Shown here one piece after another: positions 26,449-36,580 of a stretch of 61,028 bases of DNA. The notes beneath the pieces were generated by a model. The model was not told where the DNA came from. It saw only the letters and a list, made by a program, of their open reading frames with translations, and ran no database searches. How positions within the stretch are numbered: the first letter of the stretch is position 1; every line of letters starts with the position of its first letter. This DNA is from Pseudomonadota bacterium (lineage in GTDB: Bacteria > Pseudomonadota > Gammaproteobacteria > Arenicellales > UBA868): NCBI GenBank assembly GCA_018672825.1, contig JABHUE010000059.1, forward strand, positions 1 through 61,028. Direction: 5' to 3'. A program made the translations under genes and the position numbers.

Positions 26449-27573
26449 TTAAAGCCATTCGCTCACCTGATAGTTCGCGTTTGAGAGCCAATCAGGATTG
26501 ATATCGACGCCCCACCCGGGTGCCTCGCTCACGGTAATATGACCCGCATCAATCTCGTACGGCGATTTTACAAAAAGGCCTTCTTGCCACGGGTAATAAT
26601 CGGCACCTTCAATTGAAAATTCCAGATACTTACCCGCATTAGGGATAGCTCTAAGAAGATGCATCGTAAATAAGGTGACCATTGACAGGTTTGCACAGTG
26701 GGGCGTGCAAGGTAAATTTCTTGCTGCCGCCATCTCTGCGACCTGCATTGCCCGCAATATTCCACCGACGTAGCAAACATCGGGCTGCACAATATTCACC
26801 GCCCCCATCGAAATCATTCGTTTCCAAGTAGGGAGTTCGCAATCCTGCTCACCACCTGTCACTGCGAGCGTAAGCGCTTGGGTAACTTCACGGGTTTGCT
26901 CGAGTTCCCAGTACGGGCAGGGCTCTTCAAAGTGCTCAACCCCGTTGTCTTCCAGTCGGTAGCCAACCTCGATCGCACGTTGAGGGCTAAAGCCACTGTT
27001 GGCATCCACAAGAAGAGATACATGATCGCCAAGTGTGCGCCTTATTTGGGGGACAATTGCCTCAGTTCGACCTGGCCATTCATCAACGTCGCGCCCGCAC
27101 TCCGCACCCACCCGAAATTTGAAGGCATCGTAACCCAGTTCTTCTTGAAGCTTTTTAAATCTCAGCGCTTCATCGTCAGGTGTGATGTCACGACGCATGC
27201 TTGAAGCATAGACCCGAAGATCTCCAGGCGTGCCGCCAAGCAATTCACAAACACTTTTTTCTTCAACACGACCTTTTCGATCCCAGAGAGCCGTCTCAAG
27301 ACCGCCTAGTGCGCGGCGGAGATAAGAGCCTGGAAACTTATGTTCTTTCTGAGGGATATCGTCAACAAGACTTTGGATCTCGTCGGGGGACTGTCCAAGC
27401 GCCCAAGGCGCCACCTGGCGGTGAAGCACCTGGGCACTGATGTCTGCATTGTAAGGCGCGACCTGGCCCCAGCCGAAACTCTCGTCCTCGCAAGTCACCC
27501 GCACAAAGGAGACGTACTCCTGACTAAAAGTTTCGATCCGGGCAATAGAGGGATAATGCGAACTGACTGGCAC
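26449..27573 (-). CDS. Mandelate racemase/muconate lactonizing (enolase superfamily) enzyme
   Basis: About 374 residues from a GTG at 27573, chosen because GGAG sits 7 nt upstream; an ATG at 27624 would add 17 residues (MILKYSQKITLSKWSDN) not expected in the family. Capping domain then TIM barrel with 'YDAFKFRVG' (Lys acid/base strand), 'LLVDANSGF' (metal Asp), 'HFEEPCP' (metal Glu), 'VTGGEQDC' (metal Glu) and 'TPHCANLSM' (His). These are abstract-a-proton enzymes on carboxylates; the likely product is a sugar-acid or similar dehydratase or racemase. Same strand as the PuuB-like gene, so possibly one transcript. Confidence 0.87.
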   Translation of the reverse strand: MPVSSHYPSIARIETFSQEYVSFVRVTCEDESFGWGQVAPYNADISAQVLHRQVAPWALGQSPDEIQSLVDDIPQKEHKFPGSYLRRALGGLETALWDRKGRVEEKSVCELLGGTPGDLRVYASSMRRDITPDDEALRFKKLQEELGYDAFKFRVGAECGRDVDEWPGRTEAIVPQIRRTLGDHVSLLVDANSGFSPQRAIEVGYRLEDNGVEHFEEPCPYWELEQTREVTQALTLAVTGGEQDCELPTWKRMISMGAVNIVQPDVCYVGGILRAMQVAEMAAARNLPCTPHCANLSMVTLFTMHLLRAIPNAGKYLEFSIEGADYYPWQEGLFVKSPYEIDAGHITVSEAPGWGVDINPDWLSNANYQVSEWL

Positions 27574-27798
27574 GTTATCGCTCCATTTTGATAGTGTTAT
27601 TTTTTGACTGTACTTTAAAATCAAGGATTCTCATATTTTCTTTCTCGCGCAACTTGGGTCATTTATCTAGGCCATGCCAGTTTCGAGCCTAATCGTAACA
27701 TCTCATTTCAATTGATCGATACACACCGCGATGACCGAATACTTTTATCGTCGTAGTCTTTAAATTTTTATCGAACCACCCCTGTAACACCAACCAAC

Positions 27799-29106
27799 AT
27801 GAATACAGTCTCGCGAAGTTCTCCCCAACAGCAAGTTGCCGGCGTCTTGATCCTGCTTATGATTTTTTCATCTGTGCTTGGGGCATCGGGACTTCAGGAC
27901 TTCCTCTGGATATCAGGAATCAGCGCGTTGGTCGCGCTCATTCTTTTATGGCCCCGAATGAGTCGCACTCAGCACATTCAATGCGGGATATTTTTTGGTG
28001 TGGGTTTCCTCGGTTTAGGCCTCGCCTGGGTAAACGGCTATCGTGAAATCCCCATTCAAAGATTCATCACCCAAAATCATCTATTAATTAGCTTGCTTTC
28101 AGCCGTGAGCTTTCTAAGATTGATTACAGATACTCGCCTAGAGACGCCTGAAGTCATTAAAACGGGGAGCAAGGCATTCTGGCAAACGATTGGCGGTGTT
28201 CACCTTTTTGCGTCAGTAATTAATATATCGGCATTTATTATCTTCGGCGATGCGCTAAAAAAAAATGGGCGCCTCGATCGAACAACCGCTACCTCGATTC
28301 AACGAGGGTTTGCACTCGCTGCACTCTGGTCCCCGTTTTTTGCAGCAATGGGAACCTGTCTGCTTTATGCCCCGGGGTCAAAATGGACTCATTTACTTCC
28401 ACTATCTATTCCCATTACCGTGCTGGGCCTTACGATTACCTGGGCGGAACACCGCTTCAGAAAAAACGGAAACTTGGATCTTTTTAAAGGATATCCAGTT
28501 AATTTTCACGCACTGTGGGTTCCCTCACTGATGGTGGTTTGCGTTCTTATCGCGCACAACATCCTGCCCCAAATATCGGTCCTGGTGCTTGTATCGGCAT
28601 TATCGATCAGCATCACAACCGTCGTGCTTATCGCTAAACGACACCTTCTTCCCGCGTTGAAAACGATCCAAGATTTCAGTCAGAACCGACTGCCTGATAT
28701 CTATGGCGAACTGGCCCTTTTTTTCAGCACCGGCGTTATGGCGACAGGAATTACGGTCTTCATTGGACAGGCACCGCTTACATTTGGCATTGAAGCGTTC
28801 ACGCCTGCTATTGCCGTAATTGTGATGGGCGTTCTATTGCTTCTAGCGTTTATTGGCGTCCATGCGATTGTGAGCATTGTCGCAGCTTCTGCGATTCTGC
28901 TACCGCTTAATCCAGATCCACTCATGCTCGCGCTGATATTTTTGGTCACGTGGTCCGTAGGATCGACCGGGGGACCCATTTCTGGATTAAACCTCGCGAT
29001 GCAAGGGCGATACGGTATCACCGCTTTTCAGTGCTTCGCCTGGAACATTATCTACACGCTAATCATCTTCATCGGCTCCAGCATCTTGATATTGACGATT
29101 TTTTAA
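27799..29106 (+). CDS. Polytopic membrane protein, ion-transporter-superfamily-like
   Basis: 435 residues with roughly ten to twelve hydrophobic helices and short loops. Two patches resemble the ArsB/DASS-type transporter superfamily: 'RGFALAALWSPFFAAMG' and near the end 'GSTGGPISGLNLAMQGRYGI', which look like re-entrant loops. No close family name. It stands alone on the plus strand between the enolase gene and the convergent PuuA-like gene. The 174-nt upstream gap shows no recognisable site. A carboxylate or organic-ion carrier is a fair guess only. Confidence 0.72.
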   Translation: MNTVSRSSPQQQVAGVLILLMIFSSVLGASGLQDFLWISGISALVALILLWPRMSRTQHIQCGIFFGVGFLGLGLAWVNGYREIPIQRFITQNHLLISLLSAVSFLRLITDTRLETPEVIKTGSKAFWQTIGGVHLFASVINISAFIIFGDALKKNGRLDRTTATSIQRGFALAALWSPFFAAMGTCLLYAPGSKWTHLLPLSIPITVLGLTITWAEHRFRKNGNLDLFKGYPVNFHALWVPSLMVVCVLIAHNILPQISVLVLVSALSISITTVVLIAKRHLLPALKTIQDFSQNRLPDIYGELALFFSTGVMATGITVFIGQAPLTFGIEAFTPAIAVIVMGVLLLLAFIGVHAIVSIVAASAILLPLNPDPLMLALIFLVTWSVGSTGGPISGLNLAMQGRYGITAFQCFAWNIIYTLIIFIGSSILILTIF

Positions 29107-29120
29107 CCTGCTAACCAAGG

Positions 29121-30494
29121 TTATTCTGGAGAGAGATACCATCGATATTCAAGCGGCGTGAATTCTTGGGAAAACGCATCCAATTCCGTTTGTTTGCATT
29201 CTTTATAAAGTCGGGAATACGACTCCCCTAAATAACCCGACAAAGAATCGCCCTTGGAAAATTGATCCAATGCAGCTTGCCAGGTAAAGGGCATTTGAGA
29301 ATCAAGTTCAGCACCCGCATTATCCGCTCGCGGTTCTGGCGGCGTAATTTCATTAATCAACCCATGATGAACACCCGCGAGTACAGCCGCTAGTGCCAGA
29401 TATGGATTTGCGTCAGCTCCTGCAACCCGATGCTCAATGCGCTTCGATTCGGGCGAACCCGCGGGAACCCGCAGGGCAACCGAGCGGTTGTTGTATCCCC
29501 AGGTGGCTGCCGTGGGTACATAGAGATTTGGCGCAAAACGACGAAATGAATTCACATTCGGCGCGAAAATAGCCATCGATTCTGGCAACAACTCAAGAGC
29601 GCCTGCAACGGCATGCCGAAGCTGATCGTTACACTCTTCTGATCCATCATTGAAGATATTCTTACCATCGCCATCCAGTATGCTCACGTGAACATGAAGT
29701 CCATTGCCCGCGCCGTCGGGATACGGTTTTGCCATAAAGCTGGCGACTGCACCATGCTTTCTCGCAATTCCTTTAATAACGCGCTGCAAAAGAATGGCAT
29801 CGTCAGCAGCCTTTAGCGGATCGTCAACATGGTTAAGATTGATCTCATATTGGCCCACTGCATACTCAGCAGTTGTGGCCCCGACCGGAATATCCTGAAC
29901 TCGACAGATCGTCTCGACCTCGCTCAGAAACCCCGTAAAACCGTCCAGATCGGCGAGGCTATAAACCTGTGTTGCAGTTGCCTGCCGGCCCGTCTCTGGC
30001 AGCACCGGTGGCGTCGGCTGATTCGTCTCGGCGCTTGACGCATCCAGTAAATAGAACTCCAATTCAAGCGCAACAACAGGGTTGAGGCCAGATGCATGAA
30101 AACGCTCGACCACTTTTTTTAAAACGTGCCGCGGATCGACTTCGCAGGGAGAGCTGTCGAGCTCATAAAGGCATCCCATCACCTGAGCAGCCCCTGGTCC
30201 TGCCCATGGTGTCGGTTTGAGCGACCCTAATACCGGCCAAATCTGGACGTCAGGGTCTCCATCAGAAAATCCTCGACCCCCCGCATCAGTACAATTGCCA
30301 TTCACATCTAATAAGTATATCGAGCTGGGTATTTGTAAGCCTTCGGTATAGAGCTTATCGAATTGATCACGACTAATCCGTTTTCCGCGGATGATGTTAC
30401 ATAGATCCGGGAGGAGCACATCAACATATTCGCAGTCTGGGTGGGATTGCAAAAATGCTTCAAACTCGGCCTTTAGTTCTGACTGGTGTTGCAT
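29121..30494 (-). CDS. Glutamine-synthetase-like ligase, PuuA-type (gamma-glutamylpolyamine/amine synthetase)
   Basis: 457 residues. GS fold with N-terminal 'VDVLLPDLCNIIRGKRI' (beta-grasp typical of the PuuA branch), 'ALELEFYLL' (metal Glu), 'QYEINLNH', 'PDGAGNGLHVHVSI' (ATP/metal His) and 'RRFAPNLYVP...WGYNNRS' with 'RIEHRVAGADANPYLA'. PuuA-like enzymes couple glutamate to putrescine or other amines with ATP; gamma-glutamylmethylamide synthetases are another close possibility given the methyl-amine genes nearby. The upstream MFS gene ends 3 nt before its start, so the pair is an operon. Confidence 0.88.
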   Translation of the reverse strand: MQHQSELKAEFEAFLQSHPDCEYVDVLLPDLCNIIRGKRISRDQFDKLYTEGLQIPSSIYLLDVNGNCTDAGGRGFSDGDPDVQIWPVLGSLKPTPWAGPGAAQVMGCLYELDSSPCEVDPRHVLKKVVERFHASGLNPVVALELEFYLLDASSAETNQPTPPVLPETGRQATATQVYSLADLDGFTGFLSEVETICRVQDIPVGATTAEYAVGQYEINLNHVDDPLKAADDAILLQRVIKGIARKHGAVASFMAKPYPDGAGNGLHVHVSILDGDGKNIFNDGSEECNDQLRHAVAGALELLPESMAIFAPNVNSFRRFAPNLYVPTAATWGYNNRSVALRVPAGSPESKRIEHRVAGADANPYLALAAVLAGVHHGLINEITPPEPRADNAGAELDSQMPFTWQAALDQFSKGDSLSGYLGESYSRLYKECKQTELDAFSQEFTPLEYRWYLSPE

Positions 30495-30497
30495 AAC

Positions 30498-31820
30498 TTA
30501 ATTCAGTTTGTTTAAGCCAGTATCATATCGTTCTGAAAGCTGGCGTCCATGGGTCTCTTTGGAGAGTGAGATACTAATTACTGAAATAACCAACCAGATC
30601 AACATCAACGAGAATCCAAGCCGGTAGCTCTCATATCCATACGTCCGTAGCCCGCTCGCATCGAATCCCCCTTGCCACAACTTATCCAGCAACCAGCCGA
30701 TGAGCGGTTGCAGGATCATTGGTCCGCACATCACACCCATATTCACCACGCCTGATACCGTCCCGGAAAGACTGATCGGCACCGATTCTTTAGCTTGGGT
30801 AAACCCAAGAATCATCCCGCCCGAAAAAAATCCTGCGCCCAACAAAGAAACGACCAGTGCCCATAAAGGCAGTCCGGGCATCAGAATAACTAGAGACCAG
30901 CATCCGAGCGCGAGAAGTGCCCCGCTGAGATAGAGGATACGCCTGTTTTTCAATCTCTCGGAAAAAAGTCCGAACAGGGGCCCGCTGAAGGCCCACGACA
31001 ACATAATCCCTGAACATAGCATAGCGGCTATGTTTGTTGGCAACTGGTAGACATCTGTTAAAAACGGCATACCCCAGAGTCCAGAGAATGCGAGAACTGA
31101 GCCCACAATACCACCGGGCGCGAGCGCCAAGAGCCATGTATTGCGATACGCAAACACAGATTTCAAATTTTGCAGCTCGCCCGCCCTGCGGGAGGTTGAA
31201 CGACCTTGTTCAACATAGGACGCAAAACCCTTTTCGGTCGGATCATCTCTAACGATAAACCAAACGGCTAAGGCGAGAAAAAGCCCAATCGCAGAAACCA
31301 CGAGCGTTACAACGCGCCAGCCAACCGCGTCACTGGCTAAATGAAGCGGCACGCCAGCGAAAACGGCACCCATCATTCCCGCAACCAATAACAGGCCAGC
31401 AGCAAGCGAGAATTGCTCCGTCGGCAGCCAATGTGTTGCGAGTTTAAGTGTGCAAACAAATCCTACCGCCACCGAGCCTCCGATTAAAAACCTTCCAAGA
31501 CCTGCCCAGAATAAAGATGGTGCGAGTGCAAAAAGTATCGCGCCCAGCGTGCTGATAAATATTCCGCCTATCAGCAGACGACGCGGTCCTACCCGATCCG
31601 CGATCAGGCCGGTCGGAATCTGCATCGCCACATAAGAATAAAAATAAAGAGCAGATAGACTGCCTAAGGATGTTGCATTTAACCCAAAATCGACACTCAG
31701 TTCCCGATGCAAAACGGCAGGCGCGACCCGATGGAAAAATCCTAACAAAAATAAGCCGGCACCCAGACCCCACACGGACCACGCCAGCGCCGCGGGAGGG
31801 GAGTTTCTGGGAATACTCAT
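30498..31820 (-). CDS. MFS transporter
   Basis: 440 residues, twelve hydrophobic helices, with the MFS loop motif 'GLIADRVGPRRLLIGG' between helices 2 and 3 and a central cytoplasmic loop (around 205-220). Fused in expression to the PuuA-like ligase (3-nt gap), so it probably imports the ligase's amine or carboxylate substrate (inference). Upstream, a 202-nt gap separates it from the divergent sox genes; I see no clear operator or riboswitch there. Confidence 0.9.
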   Translation of the reverse strand: MSIPRNSPPAALAWSVWGLGAGLFLLGFFHRVAPAVLHRELSVDFGLNATSLGSLSALYFYSYVAMQIPTGLIADRVGPRRLLIGGIFISTLGAILFALAPSLFWAGLGRFLIGGSVAVGFVCTLKLATHWLPTEQFSLAAGLLLVAGMMGAVFAGVPLHLASDAVGWRVVTLVVSAIGLFLALAVWFIVRDDPTEKGFASYVEQGRSTSRRAGELQNLKSVFAYRNTWLLALAPGGIVGSVLAFSGLWGMPFLTDVYQLPTNIAAMLCSGIMLSWAFSGPLFGLFSERLKNRRILYLSGALLALGCWSLVILMPGLPLWALVVSLLGAGFFSGGMILGFTQAKESVPISLSGTVSGVVNMGVMCGPMILQPLIGWLLDKLWQGGFDASGLRTYGYESYRLGFSLMLIWLVISVISISLSKETHGRQLSERYDTGLNKLN

Positions 31821-32022
31821 ATTAGGGATTTCATTAGAAGAATCGCCTTTAAATCTCGTTGATTTTTCACTTCAGATTATCGTTAGATATCGACTACAAT
31901 CGAGTATTATGTCTCTTGCACGCCGACTTTAGTTTTATTGTTTTTGCTCATCTAATATTCATGAACCCTATTTCAATTCGTCGTCTCACGAGATGAAAAT
32001 GCCTTTACAGATCGATTCTTAA

Positions 32023-33291
32023 ATGAAACCCTATTCTGCGTGGAAAGTGTTCCTGAATGGCATGAACGGTCAAAAAGGATGGACGCGTGCCTGGCGAGAC
32101 CCTGAGCCTAAAAAGGAATATGACGTCATCATCGTTGGCGCAGGCCTCCACGGACTCGCCACCGCATACTACCTCGCAAAAAACCACGGTGTCACGAATA
32201 TCGCGGTCGTGGAAAAAGGCTGGCTTGGCGGGGGAAACGGAGGAAGAAACACCACGATTGTCAGATCAAATTATATGATGCCCGGAAATCGGGAGTTCTA
32301 TGAGCACTCACTCAAGCTCTGGGAAAATCTGAGTCACGATCTAAATTACAACGTAATGTTCAGTCAGCGCGCTCATGTCAGTCTGCTGCACAGCCCTGCA
32401 GCAAGAGATGCCGCTGCACGTCGGTATAACACGATGCGATTAACAGGTGCGGACGGTGAGCTGTGGGATCTTCCCACCCTTAAGCGGAACATTCCACACC
32501 TCAATTTTGATGCTGATGCTCGCTTCCCAATTACCGGCGCGATGGTTCAACCTCGAGCAGGCACGGCTCGTCATGATGCGGTAGCGTGGGGTTACGCGCG
32601 GGGTGCAGATCAATATGGCGTTGATATTCTGCAGAATCGAGAAGTGATTGCCGTCCATCGGGACAGTGGGAAAATCACCGGTGTCGAGACAACCCGAGGT
32701 CTTATCAAGGCGAAAAAAGTGGGATTCGCTGTCGCGGGCAATACCTCCCGACTCTGGCGAATGACAGATCTGGGTCAGTTACCCATAGAGTCTCACAAGC
32801 TTCAAGCATTTGTCTCAGAGCCTCTCAAACCCCTACTTGATCATGTGGTCGTTTTTGGAGTGGGTGGCGCTCATTTCTATATCTCCCAGTCTGACAAGGG
32901 CGGAATGGTTTTTGGAGGCGACCTGGACTGGTATAAGTCGTATGCTCAACGCGGCAACCTTCCCATTGTTCAGGATGTGGCCGAATGCGCGACGTCAGTA
33001 CTGCCCTGTCTTGGCCGTGTGCGCCTGCTTCGCCACTGGTCAGGCGTAATGGATATGTCAATGGATGGATCTGCATTCATCTGCAAAACGCCAATTAACA
33101 ATCTCTACCTTAATGCAGGGTGGAACTATGGCGGGTTCAAAGCAAGTCCCGCATCCGGATGGTTCTTCGCGGACCTCATCGCGAATGACCGACCCGACCC
33201 TGTAATACAAAACTTTACGCTAGACAGATTCTCCCGAGGTATTAATATCGATGAGCGGGGTGCGGGACCCGATCCAAAACTTCATGGCTGA
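32023..33291 (+). CDS. soxB: Sarcosine oxidase, beta subunit
   Basis: 422 residues. FAD/NAD Rossmann motif VIIVGAGLHGLATAY (35-49), 'GGGNGGRNTTIVRSNYM' and 'GTARHDAVAWGYARG'. His184 in the last motif is the probable covalent FMN attachment site by analogy with heterotetrameric sarcosine oxidase. The beta subunit oxidises sarcosine (N-methylglycine) to glycine, passing electrons to oxygen at the FMN, while the alpha subunit transfers the methyl carbon to tetrahydrofolate. First of four contiguous genes; 8 nt before soxD. Confidence 0.95.
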   Translation: MKPYSAWKVFLNGMNGQKGWTRAWRDPEPKKEYDVIIVGAGLHGLATAYYLAKNHGVTNIAVVEKGWLGGGNGGRNTTIVRSNYMMPGNREFYEHSLKLWENLSHDLNYNVMFSQRAHVSLLHSPAARDAAARRYNTMRLTGADGELWDLPTLKRNIPHLNFDADARFPITGAMVQPRAGTARHDAVAWGYARGADQYGVDILQNREVIAVHRDSGKITGVETTRGLIKAKKVGFAVAGNTSRLWRMTDLGQLPIESHKLQAFVSEPLKPLLDHVVVFGVGGAHFYISQSDKGGMVFGGDLDWYKSYAQRGNLPIVQDVAECATSVLPCLGRVRLLRHWSGVMDMSMDGSAFICKTPINNLYLNAGWNYGGFKASPASGWFFADLIANDRPDPVIQNFTLDRFSRGINIDERGAGPDPKLHG

Positions 33292-33299
33292 ATAATCTG

Positions 33300-33602
33300 A
33301 TGCTCCGAATACAGTGCCCCTTTTGCGGTCTTCGTGACCATAGCGAGTTCAGTTATGGCAGCGATGCCTCGGTTGAATATCCGCCGCTCGATGGCTCTCA
33401 AGAGGCGTGGCATGACGCCGTATTCCAAAGAGAAAATATCGATGGTGTCCAATTGGAAACTTGGCAACATACATTAGGGTGTCGAATGTGGATTGTCGTG
33501 GAACGCAACACACGGACGCATGACATCCTCTCTGTTCGACCCGCCCACGACGGAATGGCTCAAGCGCTCAACACGTCTCTAATTACCGAGCCTGACCAAT
33601 GA
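33300..33602 (+). CDS. soxD: Sarcosine oxidase, delta subunit
   Basis: 100 residues, normal delta-subunit size. N-terminal MLRIQCPFCGLRDHSEF carries the CxxC (Cys6, Cys9) that with 'HTLGCRMW' near residue 60 forms the small zinc site. Structural subunit of the heterotetramer. Overlaps soxA by 4 nt. Confidence 0.95.
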   Translation: MLRIQCPFCGLRDHSEFSYGSDASVEYPPLDGSQEAWHDAVFQRENIDGVQLETWQHTLGCRMWIVVERNTRTHDILSVRPAHDGMAQALNTSLITEPDQ

Positions 33603-36580
33603 ATACGCGTAGATTACCCACCGGCGGACAAATTAATCGCGCCAAACCATTAGAGTTTGAGTGGGACGGCAAACCCCTGGCGGGATATGAGGGTGACAGT
33701 CTCGCATCTGCTTTATTGGCAAGTGATGAAACCATTCTCGGTCGCAGCTTCAAATATCACCGCCCGCGTGGACTGATGTCGGCCGGCGTCGAAGAATCAG
33801 GCGCAATCGTGACTATTGGTACTGGAGCCCGAAGAGACGCAAATGTTAAAGCAACCTCCCAGGCACTGTACGACGGCCTAGTTGCAAAAGGACAAAATGC
33901 CTGGCCCAGCGTTCGAAACGATTTTGGCGCCGTTAATAGCCTCTTCGGCCGGTTCTTTAGCGCCGGTTTTTACTACAAAACTTTCATGGGGCTGCCGCCG
34001 TTTGAGTGGGGCAAGGGAACTGGCGCATGGATGTGGTACGAAAAAATAATTCGAAAGGCGGCCGGCATGGGGACAGCATCGCGAGAAGCTGATCCCGATG
34101 CCTACGAGCATGCAAATGGCTACTGCGATATCTTAGTTGTTGGCAGTGGGCCGGCAGGACGCGCCGCCGCACTCTCGGCGGCGCAATCCGGCTGTGATGT
34201 GGTCCTTGTTGAGCAAGACTTTGCACTGGGAGGTGAAAGCCTGTCCCGAGTCGAGGAAGCTGACACGCTCTCGCAAGAGTTAGCGGCACTTCGCGCTGCC
34301 GGCGTACGACTAATGGAAAATACTACTGCCTTCGGCTTATATGATGGTGGTGTTGCGGGCTTGCTCGAGCGGGTAACCGATCATCTTTCAGCGCCACCGC
34401 AGTGGATGCCGAGACAACGATTCTGGACAATGCGGTCCAGATTCACAGTCATTGCATCGGGCGCCCTGGAGCGTCATCTTGCGTTCGGCAATAATGACCG
34501 ACCAGGGATCATGACCGCAAACGCAGCAAAAATTTATCTCAATCGATATGGAATACTCACGGGTGAGAATATCGTCATCGCCACCAATAACGACTCAGCT
34601 TATCTAACAGCATCGAGCCTTTCGAATGCCGGAGCCTGCGTGACATTGCTCGATTCTCGCGAGCAAATCTTGAACTCATCACAATCAGGAGTGCAATCAA
34701 CCGGCGTCGACGTGAAGTCCGGCATGTCCATCCTAAATGCAAAAGGATCCAAGGGCGTTTATTCAATTGACCTTGCAGAAAAATCTCCTGACGGATGGCG
34801 AGCCAAAAATCAAATGGCATGCGACCTTCTCTTGATTTCAGGCGGCTGGTCGCCGGTCGTTAATCTTTTATCGCACCGCGGGCTAAAGCCCGTCTGGGAC
34901 AGCGTTAACGCGTGCTTTATTGCACCTGATCATCATGAACCTATTGCAATGGCAGGCAGTGCAGCTGGAATTTGGGATCACGCCGGCTGTGTTCAGTCTG
35001 GCGAGAAGGCGGCAGATCACGCTGTAGCCCATCTGCATGGCCAGCGAGCTGAAACATCCAATAAATCCGGAGGATGGCAAACACCCATTGAGGGGCTGTA
35101 TGAGATTTCGGTATCCGGACACCAACACAAGTCTTTTGTGGATCCTCAGCACGACGTCACTGCCGATGATATTCGACTCGCACATCAAGAGGGATTTGTA
35201 TCTGTCGAGCATCTAAAACGATACACCACGCTGGGTATGGCAACTGATCAGGGTAAAATGGGAAATGTCATTGGGCTTGCGCTCATGGCGGAAGCGCTTG
35301 GAAAAGAAATTCCCGAAGTCGGCACCACCACATTCCGACCCCCCTATACCCCAATTAGTATCGGCGCACTTAAGGGGCGTAATGTGGGCTCCCATTTTCG
35401 AGCATTGCGTAGAACGCCATTGCACGATTGGAATTTAAATGCGGGCGGCACAATGACGATGGCCGGGTTATGGCACCGTCCTTGGTACTTCGCCCAACCT
35501 GGCGAAGGAATCGGTGAAGCTTATGTTCGTGAAACTGAAACCGTCCGCAGAACGGTTGGTGTATGCGACGTTACGTCACTCGGAAAAATTGCGGTTCAAG
35601 GACCAGATGCGACTGAATTTCTAAACCGGGTCTATACCAACCCGTTTGCAAAACTCGCCGTCGGTAAAGCGCGTTACGGCATCATGCTAAGAGACGATGG
35701 ATTTGTCATGGATGACGGAACCACCTGGCGCCTTGCTGAAAACAACTACTTCATGACGACCACGACAGCTCACGCAGCGAAGGTGATGACTTTTCTTGAA
35801 GAACTCTTGCAAACTCGTTGGCAGGATCTTCGTGTTCACCTAACCTCGGTCTCAGAGCAATGGGCAGGTATTGCCGTAGCAGGACCACAATCCCGTGAAG
35901 TGATCACCGAGTGCGCTGCAGATCCTCGCGAGGTTACGGACCGCGCCCTGCCTTTCATGGGCGTTATTGAAACGACTCTAAAAGGTAACATCCCTGTAAG
36001 GATTGCCCGAATCAGTTTTTCGGGCGAACGCGCTTTTGAGATTTACACACCCTCTGACTATGGTCCGGCGGCAATGGACATGATTTGGAGCGCCGCAAGA
36101 GTCCGCAAAGGCTGTCTTTATGGACTCGAAGCGCTAGGCGCCCTTCGTATCGAAAAAGGTCATGTCACCGGCGCCGAACTAGACGGTCGCGTGACCATTG
36201 AAGATGCCGGTTTGGGTCGAATGGCATCAGACAAAAAATCTTATATTGGCAGCGTCCTTAAAAACCGTCCTGAACTCTTAAAAGACGACCGTCCTCGCCT
36301 TGTTGGGATATTCCCAAAAGACCGCAGAGAAATCTTTAACGCGGGATCGATTCTCTGCCAGAATGGCAACGTTTCTGGTTATGGGAACGGCTGGGTGACC
36401 GCAGTCACTCACTCTCCTGCCCTCGGCCATTGGATTGGGCTCGGATTTATCGAAGGGGGGCATTCGAATTGGATTGACCGCGAGGTCGTTTGTGCCGATC
36501 CGCTTCGAAAAGGAAATACGCCTGTCGAAATCGTCTCCCCACATATGTTTGATCCATCCGGAGAACGCATGTATGGCTAA
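33599..36580 (+). CDS. soxA: Sarcosine oxidase, alpha subunit
   Basis: 993 residues, full length. Order: N-terminal ferredoxin-like Fer2_4 domain (about 10-100; 'FEWDGKPLAGYEGDSLASAL', 'RGLMSAGVEE'), FAD/NAD-binding domains with 'LVVGSGPAGRAAALSAAQSG' (about 180-200), and a C-terminal GcvT-type aminomethyltransferase domain (about 600-993; 'VGVCDVTSLGKIAVQGPDA', 'YGLEALGALRIEKGHVTGAE') that uses tetrahydrofolate to capture the methyl carbon. Overlaps soxD at its start and soxG at its end. Confidence 0.96.
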   Translation: MNTRRLPTGGQINRAKPLEFEWDGKPLAGYEGDSLASALLASDETILGRSFKYHRPRGLMSAGVEESGAIVTIGTGARRDANVKATSQALYDGLVAKGQNAWPSVRNDFGAVNSLFGRFFSAGFYYKTFMGLPPFEWGKGTGAWMWYEKIIRKAAGMGTASREADPDAYEHANGYCDILVVGSGPAGRAAALSAAQSGCDVVLVEQDFALGGESLSRVEEADTLSQELAALRAAGVRLMENTTAFGLYDGGVAGLLERVTDHLSAPPQWMPRQRFWTMRSRFTVIASGALERHLAFGNNDRPGIMTANAAKIYLNRYGILTGENIVIATNNDSAYLTASSLSNAGACVTLLDSREQILNSSQSGVQSTGVDVKSGMSILNAKGSKGVYSIDLAEKSPDGWRAKNQMACDLLLISGGWSPVVNLLSHRGLKPVWDSVNACFIAPDHHEPIAMAGSAAGIWDHAGCVQSGEKAADHAVAHLHGQRAETSNKSGGWQTPIEGLYEISVSGHQHKSFVDPQHDVTADDIRLAHQEGFVSVEHLKRYTTLGMATDQGKMGNVIGLALMAEALGKEIPEVGTTTFRPPYTPISIGALKGRNVGSHFRALRRTPLHDWNLNAGGTMTMAGLWHRPWYFAQPGEGIGEAYVRETETVRRTVGVCDVTSLGKIAVQGPDATEFLNRVYTNPFAKLAVGKARYGIMLRDDGFVMDDGTTWRLAENNYFMTTTTAHAAKVMTFLEELLQTRWQDLRVHLTSVSEQWAGIAVAGPQSREVITECAADPREVTDRALPFMGVIETTLKGNIPVRIARISFSGERAFEIYTPSDYGPAAMDMIWSAARVRKGCLYGLEALGALRIEKGHVTGAELDGRVTIEDAGLGRMASDKKSYIGSVLKNRPELLKDDRPRLVGIFPKDRREIFNAGSILCQNGNVSGYGNGWVTAVTHSPALGHWIGLGFIEGGHSNWIDREVVCADPLRKGNTPVEIVSPHMFDPSGERMYG

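Noticed and set aside
27625-27798. 174-nt gap before the membrane-protein gene as a regulatory region or small RNA
   Set aside because: AT-rich, with no hairpin, T-tract or repeat strong enough to support a feature.
31821-32022. Possible riboswitch or promoter in the 202-nt gap before soxB
   Set aside because: No glycine or SAM riboswitch core found by eye and no good -35/-10 pair; left unannotated.
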